Source: Streptomyces sp. NBC_01198
Lineage (GTDB): Bacteria > Actinomycetota > Actinomycetes > Streptomycetales > Streptomycetaceae
Reading direction: 5' to 3'
Assembly: GCF_036010485.1 (NCBI RefSeq)
Contig: NZ_CP108568.1
Location: 3,851,001 to 3,915,000 of the forward strand
Length of the DNA: 64,000 nucleotides
This document shows positions 8,456 through 16,280 of the stretch, in pieces. How positions within the stretch are numbered: the stretch's first letter is position 1; each line of letters opens with the position of its first letter. A program made the translations under genes and the position numbers. Under the pieces are notes generated by a model. That model had not been told where the DNA came from and did no database searches. It saw nothing but the letters and a program-made list of their open reading frames with translations.

Positions 8456-9918
8456 GACGTCCGAGGCTGCCGCGCGGAGGCCTGCGGATGCGGCTGGTGG
8501 TGGCCTTCGCCCTGGTCGCCGTCGTCGCCACCGTCACCACCGGCGCGCTGACCTTCCGGGCCGCCCGTACCGACCTGCTCCAGCAGGGCCAGGACACGGT
8601 GATCACCCAGTTCCGGGACGGCGTCGACAGCGCGGCGCCCGGCGTCACCTTCCCGCCGGCCCGCGCCGACCTGCAGAACTTCGCCTCCGAGGTGTCCAAG
8701 ACGCAGCGCACCGCCAACTGGCGGGTGATGGCCACCTACGGCGGCCTGAGCGCGACCTCCGCGCCCGGCGACACCTTCGCCGAGCTCACCCCCGCGATGC
8801 GCAAGTCGGTGAACACCCGGGCGGCCACCGTCTTCCAGCGGGTGTCGACCGGCCACGGCCCCGCCCTGGTCGTCGGCATCCCGGTCCGCTTCGGCGACGT
8901 CACCTTCGGCGGGGGGACGCAGACCTCAGGGCTCGCGGTCTTCCTGACCGTGTCGCAGGACAGCGAGCAGGGTTACGTGGACGCGCTGGTCGCCGCCGTC
9001 GAGCGGGCGACCGTACCGGCGCTGGTGGTCGCGGTGCTGCTGGCGCTGCTCGCCGCCCGCGGGGTGCTGCGGCCGGTCCGCGCCCTGCGCGGGGCCACCC
9101 GGCGGATCGCCGAGGGCCATCTGGAGACCCGGCTGGCCGTGAACGGCTCCGACGAGCTCGCCGACCTCTCGCACACCTTCAACGACACCGCCGCCGCACT
9201 GGAGGAGTCGGTCGCCGAGCTGCGCCGGATGGAGGCCCGCGCCCGGCGCTTCGCCGCCGACGTCTCGCACGAGCTGCGCACCCCGCTGGCCGCGATGTCG
9301 GCGGTCACCGACGTGCTGGACGAGGACGCGGCGCACCTCGACCCCGACACGGCCACCGCCGTGCGGCTGATCAGCGGGGAGACCGTGAAACTCGCCCGTC
9401 TCGTGGACGACCTGATGGAGATCTCCCGCTTCGACGCGGGCGCCGCCGCCCTGCACCTGGACGAGGTCGACCTCGCCGAGTCCGTCCGCCGCTCGCTGGC
9501 CTTCCGCGGCTGGCAGGACGCCGTCACCACCGTGCTGCCGCCGCCGGACACCGCCCGCGGCCGGGTCGACCCGCGGCGGCTCGACGTGATCGTGGCCAAC
9601 CTGGCGGGCAACGCGCTGCGGCACGGCGGCCGGCCGGTGCGGCTGACCATGTCGGTGCGCGAGTCATGGGGCGCGGACCCGCTGGCCGTCATCGAGGTCG
9701 CCGACAGCGGCCCGGGCATCCCCCACGACGTGCTGCCGCACGTCTTCGACCGCTTCTACAAGTCGGACACCTCGCGCACCAGGACCGAGGGCAGCGGCCT
9801 CGGCCTGTCGATCACCGCGGAGAACGTCCATCTGCACGGCGGCACCATCACCGCGGGCAACCGTCCGGAAGGCGGCGCGGTCTTCACCGTCGCCCTCCCG
9901 CTGCGGAGGGACGTGTGA
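8452..9918 (+). CDS. afsQ2: Sensor histidine kinase, AfsQ2-like
   Basis: 488-residue membrane histidine kinase partnering the preceding regulator. Architecture: transmembrane helix 1 (about 12-34), extracytoplasmic sensor (35-180), transmembrane helix 2, HAMP linker, HisKA domain with phospho-accepting His273 in DVSHELRTP, and a HATPase domain with N-box VANLAGNALRHGG and G-boxes DSGPGIP and GSGLGLS. Start ATG 8452 overlaps the regulator stop; its own stop overlaps the lipoprotein GTG. The ligand is not evident. Gene order regulator-kinase-lipoprotein supports the AfsQ-like assignment. Confidence 0.75.
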   Translation: MRRPRLPRGGLRMRLVVAFALVAVVATVTTGALTFRAARTDLLQQGQDTVITQFRDGVDSAAPGVTFPPARADLQNFASEVSKTQRTANWRVMATYGGLSATSAPGDTFAELTPAMRKSVNTRAATVFQRVSTGHGPALVVGIPVRFGDVTFGGGTQTSGLAVFLTVSQDSEQGYVDALVAAVERATVPALVVAVLLALLAARGVLRPVRALRGATRRIAEGHLETRLAVNGSDELADLSHTFNDTAAALEESVAELRRMEARARRFAADVSHELRTPLAAMSAVTDVLDEDAAHLDPDTATAVRLISGETVKLARLVDDLMEISRFDAGAAALHLDEVDLAESVRRSLAFRGWQDAVTTVLPPPDTARGRVDPRRLDVIVANLAGNALRHGGRPVRLTMSVRESWGADPLAVIEVADSGPGIPHDVLPHVFDRFYKSDTSRTRTEGSGLGLSITAENVHLHGGTITAGNRPEGGAVFTVALPLRRDV

Positions 9919-10502
9919 GGGCCCGCGTCGCCCTGCTGACGGCGGCCGGACTGCTGCTCGCCGGCTGCGGCATCCCGACCACCGGGGTGGTCGAGGCCGG
10001 CGAGCCGGGCGTGGGGGTGCACCAGGACGTGACGCTCTACTTCGTCCGCGCCGCGGACGGCTCCCTGGTCACCGTGCCGCGCAGGGCGCAGGGGACCGTC
10101 GACGCCGCCACCGTCGTCACCATGCTGGCCAACGGGGTGGGCGCCACGGAGCAGAAGGCGATGGGTCTGACCAGCGCGCTGCCGCCGCCTGTCCCCGCAC
10201 CGTCGGTCCGCACGCAGGACGGCACGGTGACCGTCGACCTGCGGGCCCCGGCGGAGGAGCTCAGCGGGACGGCCGTCGACCAGGTCGTCTGCACGCTGCT
10301 GGCCAACCGGGTCAGCATCGCCCCGCGGAGCCCCACCCTGACGGTGACGGTGACGGCCGAGGGCACCGCGGTCCCGCAGACTTCCGCCGACCCGTGCGCC
10401 GGCGTCCGGGAGTTCTGGCGGCCGGGGCCGACGAAGCCGCCGCCGGGCGACCCGAAATCGTCGCCGGCGACGACCTTCCAGAAGCCGCCGCCGGTGAGCT
10501 GA
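9915..10502 (+). CDS. GerMN-domain lipoprotein
   Basis: 195-residue lipoprotein with a short signal sequence and lipobox LLAGC, followed by a GerMN (sporulation/germination) domain, recognised from the VTLYFVRAADGSLVTVPR start and VVTMLANGV helix. A Pro-rich tail closes the protein. GTG 9915 overlaps the kinase stop by 4 nt, so it belongs to the two-component operon. By analogy with LpqB beside MtrAB, it may modulate the kinase at the outer membrane face; this is inference. It ends 12 bp from the convergent FAD oxidoreductase. Confidence 0.75.
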   Translation: MRARVALLTAAGLLLAGCGIPTTGVVEAGEPGVGVHQDVTLYFVRAADGSLVTVPRRAQGTVDAATVVTMLANGVGATEQKAMGLTSALPPPVPAPSVRTQDGTVTVDLRAPAEELSGTAVDQVVCTLLANRVSIAPRSPTLTVTVTAEGTAVPQTSADPCAGVREFWRPGPTKPPPGDPKSSPATTFQKPPPVS

Positions 10503-10514
10503 ACCCGGCGCCTG

Positions 10515-11924
10515 TCAGTGGCCGGTGAAGAGCGAGATCATCAGCGACCGCTCCTCCTCGGTGAAGGGCGGGTCCTGGGCCGGCTCGGGGTGCACCGGGT
10601 TCAGGACGGCGGCCAGCGCGTCGGGGCGCAGCACGGTGGCCTGCCCGGCCGACAGGCTCAGGACGTCGAGCAGCGCGCGGGCGGCGGATCGGCGGTGGGT
10701 GGCGGCGCGCATGAGCAGGTCGGTGTAACCGGTCAGCAGCGTGCCGAGCGGACCGGGGCTGCGGCCCTCGGCCCCCGGGTAGCGCAGGTCCTGGGTCCCG
10801 GCCAGCGTCCAGGCCGCGTCGGTGGCGCGGGCGGCGGCGCGCTGCACCCGCCGGGCCAGCCCGGACCCGGGGTTGCGTGCGACCTGGTCGCGCAGCACCA
10901 GCGCGTGCTGGGCGGCGACCGACATGCCGTGCCCGTAGAGCGGGTTGTACGTCGCCAGCGCGTCGCCAAGCACCACGAGCCCGTCCGGCCAGACGTGCAT
11001 CCGCTCGTAGCGGCGACGCCGGTTGGCGGTGCTGTGCGAGACGGTCACCTCGGTCAGCGGGGTGGCCCGGGTGACCAGGTCGCCTATCACCGGGTGGCGC
11101 AGGCTCCGCGCGAAGGCCTCGAAGGCGGCCGGTTCCCCGGTGGGCTGCCCGCCGCGGGTGCCGGACAGCGTCACCAGCCAGCGGCCGTCCTCGACCGGCA
11201 GGATCGTGCCGTTCAGGCCCGGTACGTGCTGCCGCGGGTCGGCCTGCACGTTGACGGCGGGGAAGCCGCCGGTGCCGGGCGGCGCGTGGAAGAGCCGGCT
11301 GGCGTAGCCGAGCCCGGAGTCCACCACGTCGGTGCGCACCGCGGGCAGCCCGAGCCGGTCCAGCCAGCGCGGCATCGCCGAGGCGCGCCCGCTCGCGTCG
11401 ACCACGAGGTCGGCCTCCAGGGTCTCCTCGCGCCTGCCGCCGCGCACCAGCACGCCGGTGACCCGTGTCGTGGTGCCGCGCAGGCCCAGCGCGGTCCGCC
11501 CTGGCAGCGTACGGACCCGGGGCTTGGCGCCGGCCAGGTCGCGCACCACCCAGTCGACCAGGTCGCGGGTGCAGGACAGGAAGTGCTGCTGCTCGGGGAA
11601 GCGGGTGAGCCAGCCGCCCGAGGTCAGCACGACCAGGTCCTCAGGGACGCCGATGTGCCGGGCGCCGGCCGCCAGCAGCCGCTCGGTCGCCCCGGGCAGC
11701 AGCTCCTCGATCGCCCGCGCCCCGCCCGACCACAGCAGATGCGCGTGCCGCGCCTGCGGTACGCCCTGCCGGGGCAGCGGCCCGTGCGGCAGCTCGTAGC
11801 GCTCGACGACGATCACCTCCGCCATCGTCTCGGCCAGCGCGGCCGCGGCGAGCATGCCGGTGAGACTCCCCCCGATCACCAGCGCCCGCCCCCGCCGCGG
11901 CCGTCGACCGCCGTCCGCCGGCAT
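10515..11924 (-). CDS. FAD-dependent oxidoreductase/monooxygenase
   Basis: 469-residue flavoprotein of the PHBH/geranylgeranyl-reductase superfamily. The N-terminal Rossmann motif ALVIGGSLTGMLAAAALAE binds ADP; VVDASGRAS and GDALATYNPLYGHGMSVA are the second FAD-contact (GD) motif, at about 280-300. Substrate is unknown; relatives hydroxylate or reduce polyketides, isoprenoids and aromatic compounds. ATG 11924 is chosen because GGAGG lies 4 nt upstream; ATG 11936 is also in frame. The gene stands alone and is divergent from an aldo/keto reductase. Confidence 0.75.
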   Translation of the reverse strand: MPADGGRRPRRGRALVIGGSLTGMLAAAALAETMAEVIVVERYELPHGPLPRQGVPQARHAHLLWSGGARAIEELLPGATERLLAAGARHIGVPEDLVVLTSGGWLTRFPEQQHFLSCTRDLVDWVVRDLAGAKPRVRTLPGRTALGLRGTTTRVTGVLVRGGRREETLEADLVVDASGRASAMPRWLDRLGLPAVRTDVVDSGLGYASRLFHAPPGTGGFPAVNVQADPRQHVPGLNGTILPVEDGRWLVTLSGTRGGQPTGEPAAFEAFARSLRHPVIGDLVTRATPLTEVTVSHSTANRRRRYERMHVWPDGLVVLGDALATYNPLYGHGMSVAAQHALVLRDQVARNPGSGLARRVQRAAARATDAAWTLAGTQDLRYPGAEGRSPGPLGTLLTGYTDLLMRAATHRRSAARALLDVLSLSAGQATVLRPDALAAVLNPVHPEPAQDPPFTEEERSLMISLFTGH

Positions 11925-12152
11925 GAGACCTCCCATGTCTCCCGTCCCCCGCGCCCCACGTTCGCATCTCCCGCCACGCAGCGGCAAGTCCCGGCGGGCG
12001 GCGCCCGCCGCTCCCGGTTTCCCGCCCACTCCGGGCCCGCAGCCGGGGACTGCCGGTCCCAGGATCAACGGGGTACTGCCGCGCTCGCGGCGGGTGGAGG
12101 AGGGTGGGGATGTCCCGGGAGGAGCTCGGGGCGCAACGGAAGGTAGCACTGG

Positions 12153-13013
12153 ATGACCGGCACGATCTCCGGCGGGGTCTTCACCCCCGCTCCCGGCCTG
12201 ACCCTCAGCCGCATGGGGTACGGCGCCATGCAGCTGGCGGGACCGCATGTCTTCGGGCCGCCGAAGGACCGCGACGAGGCGGTCGCGGTCCTGCGTACCG
12301 CCGTGGAGCTCGGTGTCACGCACATCGACACCAGCGACTTCTACGGCCCCGCCGTCGTCAACGAGCTGATCAAGGAGGCGTTGTACCCGTACCCCGAGGA
12401 CCTGCACATCGTGACCAAGGTGGGCGCGCGGCGCGACAGCCAGGGCGCGTGGCTGCCGTCGCTGGAGCCCGAGTCGCTCAGGCAGCAGGTCAAGGACAAC
12501 CTGCAGCGGCTCGGTCTGGACGCGCTCGACGTGGTCAACCTGCGGGTCGGCGGGGTCGACGGGCCGGGCAGCACGCCGCTGGCCGAGGAGTTCGGGGTGC
12601 TCGCCGAGCTGCGCGAGCAGGGACTGATCCGGCATCTGGGACTGAGCAACGTCACCGAGGGGCAGCTGGACGAGGCGCAGGCGGTCGCCCCGGTGGTGAC
12701 CGTGCAGAACCTCTACAACATCGCCAACCGGGCGGACGACGCCCTGCTCGACCGGTGCGCGGCCGAGGGCATCGCCTTCGCCGCGTTCTTCCCGCTGGGC
12801 GGCTTCAGCCCGCTGCAGTCGGCGACGCTGGAGTCCGTCGCCGCCAGGATCGGCGCGTCGCCGCAGCAGACCGCGCTGGCCTGGCTGTTGCAGCGCTCCC
12901 CCGCGACGGTGCTGATCCCCGGCACGTCGTCGGTGGCGCACCTGCGGGAGAACGTCGCCGCCGCCGATCTGGTGCTCCCCGCGGACGCGGTCGCCGAGCT
13001 GAACGCGGTCTGA
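12153..13013 (+). CDS. Aldo/keto reductase with altered catalytic His
   Basis: 286-residue (beta/alpha)8 NADPH-dependent aldo/keto reductase-like protein. Tetrad residues Asp59 and Tyr64 (HIDTSDFYG) and Lys89 (TKVG) are present, but the usual QLH/NLH reads NLR (Arg131), so the catalytic His is replaced. The nucleotide-binding segment near the C-terminus (PGTSSVAHLREN) is intact. Arg at this position recurs in streptomycete members I remember, so it may define a subfamily with altered activity. Start ATG 12153 with GGAAGG about 10 nt upstream. Closely resembles the aldo/keto reductase at 24533-25435, a likely paralogue that keeps the His. Confidence 0.8.
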   Translation: MTGTISGGVFTPAPGLTLSRMGYGAMQLAGPHVFGPPKDRDEAVAVLRTAVELGVTHIDTSDFYGPAVVNELIKEALYPYPEDLHIVTKVGARRDSQGAWLPSLEPESLRQQVKDNLQRLGLDALDVVNLRVGGVDGPGSTPLAEEFGVLAELREQGLIRHLGLSNVTEGQLDEAQAVAPVVTVQNLYNIANRADDALLDRCAAEGIAFAAFFPLGGFSPLQSATLESVAARIGASPQQTALAWLLQRSPATVLIPGTSSVAHLRENVAAADLVLPADAVAELNAV

Positions 13014-13064
13014 GCCCCCGGGAGCCGCCGCCGGAACGCCTGCGGGCACCCCTGCGACGGTCCG

Positions 13065-13085
13065 ACTATACGCGATGTGTATAGT
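13065..13085. promoter_or_regulatory. Inverted repeat upstream of NodB-like lipoprotein
   Basis: Perfect 7-bp arms ACTATAC (13065-13071) and GTATAGT (13079-13085) with a 7-nt spacer, 52 bp before the start codon. It is strikingly AT-rich for this genome and looks like a dimeric repressor operator; GTATAGT could also serve as a -10. The regulator is unknown. Confidence 0.5.
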
Positions 13086-13137
13086 TCCTCGCGGTCCGCC
13101 CGAGCGGGCGATCCACCACGAGGAGGGGGACTCCCGC

Positions 13138-13947
13138 ATGCGGAGCACCATCACCGCGCGCCGCGTCCGTACGCTGACCGCGCTGCTGGCCACGGGGGCC
13201 GTCGCCGCCGGCGTGTCCGGCTGCGACGGCTACGACGCGACGGCCCCGGCCAAGGCCCGCAGCCAGGTGGCGGCGAACGGCGCGGCCGCCTTCGCGCCGC
13301 GCGCGGACGGCGGCACGGTGGACTGCCGCAAGGCCAAGTGCGTCGCCCTGACCTTCGACGCGGGGCCCAGCGTCCGCACCCCGCAGATCCTGGCGATCCT
13401 GAACAAGTACCACATACATGCGACCTTCTTCACGCTCGGCAAGAACCACGTGCGCAAGCACCCCGAGATGGTCAGGGCGATGGCCGCGCAGGGCGACGAG
13501 GTCGAGACGCTGACCTGGTCGCACCAGATCCTCACCAAGATCAGCAAGGACGAGGTGCGCAAGGAGATCACCGAGGGCCGCGACGCGGTCGAGAAGGTGA
13601 CCGGCGTACGCCCGACGCTGCTGCGCCCCCCGCAGGGCCGCACCAGCAGCACTGTCACCGCGATCGCCAAGGACCTCGGCATGGCGGAGGTCGTATGGAG
13701 CGCGGACGGGGCGGACTACCGGACCACCGACTCCCGTCTGATCGCCCGGCGGATACTGCAGCACACCAAGCGGGACGGCATCATCCTGCTGCACGACCTG
13801 GTCGACCCGACCGGCAAGGGCTACAACGGCACCGTCGCCGCCGTCCCCGGCATCATCTCCGCGCTGCAGGCCCGCGGTTACACCTTCGTCACCGTCAAGC
13901 AGCTGCTGGCCCCGGGCACGCCGCAGCCGGGCAAGGTCTACAAGTAG
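13138..13947 (+). CDS. NodB/CE4-fold lipoprotein lacking metal ligands
   Basis: 269-residue lipoprotein with lipobox VSGC (Cys29) and a NodB fold from about residue 65. Motif 1 reads TFDAGP: the catalytic-base Asp74 remains, but the metal-binding Asp is Ala75. Motif 2 reads TLTWSH: the first metal His is Leu125, only His129 remains. Motif 3 (RPPQG) and motif 5 (ILLHD) are recognisable. Loss of two of three metal ligands suggests it is not a conventional deacetylase; it may bind glycan or act as a wall sensor. AGGAGGGGG gives a strong ribosome site before ATG 13138. Confidence 0.8.
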   Translation: MRSTITARRVRTLTALLATGAVAAGVSGCDGYDATAPAKARSQVAANGAAAFAPRADGGTVDCRKAKCVALTFDAGPSVRTPQILAILNKYHIHATFFTLGKNHVRKHPEMVRAMAAQGDEVETLTWSHQILTKISKDEVRKEITEGRDAVEKVTGVRPTLLRPPQGRTSSTVTAIAKDLGMAEVVWSADGADYRTTDSRLIARRILQHTKRDGIILLHDLVDPTGKGYNGTVAAVPGIISALQARGYTFVTVKQLLAPGTPQPGKVYK

Positions 13948-14142
13948 CCGGACATTGCGGCAGATGTCACCGCCCGGCGGTTAAAGGTCCAGCTAAGGAC
14001 CACCTTTCGCGGTTCCCTCCCCCTTCGTGTGGCGTGCACACTACAGCCCGGCGGCCGGTCAGTTTCCGGTCACCGAACGGTCAAGTCCCGCCACCAGCCA
14101 CACGTTGGAGTAGTCATCACCGACATACACAAACCCCGTGCA

Positions 14143-16176
14143 GTGCGGGCCGCCGTGATCGCGGCGGCCTCGCTCGCCCTGGCGTCCGGCTCGCTGCTGA
14201 TCGCCGCTCCGTCGCAGGCGGCCGGCTCGGCCGCCGCGCCCACCGCGAAGACCATCGCGGGCACCCACCCCGCGTGGGCGACCCCGGCGGGCGACGCCGG
14301 ATCCGTACCGTCCGGCACCGAGATCACCGGCACCGTCTACCTGGCGGGCCAGGACCCGGCGGGCCTGACGGCCTACGCCACCGCGGTCTCGGACCCGGCG
14401 AACGCGAGCTACGGGCAGTTCCTGAGCCCCGCGCAGTACCAGGCGCGGTTCGGCGCCACCGCCGCGCAGATCGGCGCGGTCACCAAGTGGGCGACCGGCG
14501 CGGGCCTGAAGGTGGTGGGCAGCACCCAGCACGCGATCACCGTACGGGGCACCGACTCGGCCATCACCAAGGCCTTCGGCACCGGTATCCACCAGTACCG
14601 GGTGGGCGGGCAGCTGCGGCACGCGCCGGCCCGCGACGTCACCGTCCCCGCGACGGTGTCCTCCGCGGTCCTCGGCGTCAACGGCCTCAGCTCGGCCGGC
14701 ACCAAGGCCAGCCCCGACTCGATCCGGGTGGACGACCCGGCAGGCGCCACCGGTGCGAACCGCACGGCGAGCCCGGCGCAGAAGGGCAAGGGAACGCTGC
14801 CGACCACCGCGACCTGCTCCGACTACTGGGGCCAGAAGTCGACCACGGCCGGCCCTGCGGGCTACTCCAAGGGCGCGACGCCCTTCGACCAGTGCTCGTT
14901 CTACCCCTCGCAGCTGCGCAAGGCCTACGGCATCACCGCCTCCGGCCTGACCGGCAAGGGCGCGACGATCGCCATCGTGGACGCGTACGGCAGCTCGACG
15001 ATGCTCGCCGACGCGAACCAGTACGCGGTCAACCACGGTGACAAGGCGTTCAAGAGCGGCCAGTACACCGAGCGCGTGGACCCCTCGCAGTGGCAGGACC
15101 AGGACCTGTGCGGCGGCCCGGAGGGCTGGGCGCCGGAAGAGGCGCTCGACGTCGAGATGGCGCACGGGCTCGCGCCCGACGCCAAGGTCGTCTACGTGGG
15201 GGCCAACTCCTGCAACGACGATGACCTGTTGAGCGCGATCACCACGATCGTGGACCAGCACCTGGCGGATGTCGTCTCCAACTCGTGGGGCGAGATCATG
15301 CACACCTCGGACAACCTCGACGTCTCGGCGTCCGAGATCGCCGCGTACGAGCAGGTGTTCAAGCAGGCCGCCGCCGAGGGCATCGGCATCGGCTTCTCCG
15401 CGGGCGACTGCGGCGACAGCAGCCCGCTGGCCGCCGCGACCGGCGCCAACTGCCAGGCCGACACCACCCGCGCGCAGGCCAACTGGCCCGACTCCGACCC
15501 GTGGGTGACCTCGGTCGGCGGCACCGCGCTGGGCATCGACAACAAGTCGGGCAGCTACGGCTTCGAGACCGACATGGGCACCCTGCGCTCCAACCTGTCG
15601 GCGGACGGCACCAGTTGGGTCCCCGCGGTCCCGGCGCCGTTCTACTTCGGCGGGGGCGGCGGCACCAGCGAGGACTTCGCGCAGCCGGCCTACCAGCGGC
15701 GCTCGGTCCCCAACTCCCTGTCGCACACCCTGATGACGGGCGCGCACAGCCGTGACGCCATGCGCGTGACGCCCGACGTGTCGATGGTCGGCGACCTCTA
15801 CACCTCGGTGCTGGTCGGCATCTCCGACGGCGCCGACTACAGCGAGGCCGGCTACGGCGGCACCAGCGTGTCCTCCCCGGAGTTCGCCGCGGTCCAGGCG
15901 GACGCGCTCCAGGCCAGGCACCACGCCGTCGGCTTCGCCAACCCGCTGCTCTACGCCCACCCCGGCCAGTTCCGTGACGTGGTCGACCAGAACGCCGCCC
16001 ACCACGCGAAGACCCCGCTGAGCAGCATCGTGGACTTCGGCGAGGTCAACGGCGCCCTGACCGTGCGCCTGGTCGCCTTCGGCCAGGACACCAGCCTCAA
16101 CGCGGTCCGCGGCTACGACGACGCCACCGGCCTCGGCACCCCGACTCTCTCCTACCTGACCGGCGCCCGCCGGTAG
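14143..16176 (+). CDS. S53 family (sedolisin/kumamolisin) secreted protease
   Basis: Secreted serine-carboxyl protease active at acid pH in characterised relatives. After the signal peptide (VIAAASLALASGSLLIAAPSQA) comes a pro-kumamolisin activation domain (about 35-190), a linker and the catalytic domain (about 240-677). The catalytic triad is intact: Glu/Asp in PEEALDVEMAHG, oxyanion Asp in SAGDCGD, Ser in GGTSVSSPEFA. Start is uncertain: GTG 14143 fits the signal peptide but lacks a ribosome site; GTG 14029 would add 38 residues; the best Shine-Dalgarno (GGAG 14107-14110) precedes an ATC at 14116. A strong hairpin follows the stop. Confidence 0.85.
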   Translation: MRAAVIAAASLALASGSLLIAAPSQAAGSAAAPTAKTIAGTHPAWATPAGDAGSVPSGTEITGTVYLAGQDPAGLTAYATAVSDPANASYGQFLSPAQYQARFGATAAQIGAVTKWATGAGLKVVGSTQHAITVRGTDSAITKAFGTGIHQYRVGGQLRHAPARDVTVPATVSSAVLGVNGLSSAGTKASPDSIRVDDPAGATGANRTASPAQKGKGTLPTTATCSDYWGQKSTTAGPAGYSKGATPFDQCSFYPSQLRKAYGITASGLTGKGATIAIVDAYGSSTMLADANQYAVNHGDKAFKSGQYTERVDPSQWQDQDLCGGPEGWAPEEALDVEMAHGLAPDAKVVYVGANSCNDDDLLSAITTIVDQHLADVVSNSWGEIMHTSDNLDVSASEIAAYEQVFKQAAAEGIGIGFSAGDCGDSSPLAAATGANCQADTTRAQANWPDSDPWVTSVGGTALGIDNKSGSYGFETDMGTLRSNLSADGTSWVPAVPAPFYFGGGGGTSEDFAQPAYQRRSVPNSLSHTLMTGAHSRDAMRVTPDVSMVGDLYTSVLVGISDGADYSEAGYGGTSVSSPEFAAVQADALQARHHAVGFANPLLYAHPGQFRDVVDQNAAHHAKTPLSSIVDFGEVNGALTVRLVAFGQDTSLNAVRGYDDATGLGTPTLSYLTGARR

Positions 16177-16193
16177 GTCCCTCCCGCAGCACC

Positions 16194-16230
16194 CCACCGG
16201 CCCGGCGGAGGATCTCCGCCGGGCCGGTGG
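16194..16230. terminator. 17-bp perfect hairpin between convergent genes
   Basis: Arms 16194-16210 and 16214-16230 pair perfectly around a GAT loop. No U-tract, as is common for actinomycete terminators. Placed between the S53 protease and the ABC-SpoIIE fusion, it can terminate both. Confidence 0.75.
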
Positions 16231-16280
16231 CGTGCCGGGCCTGCCTCGCGGCAGACGGGGCCGGTCAGGGGCCGGCCGGG

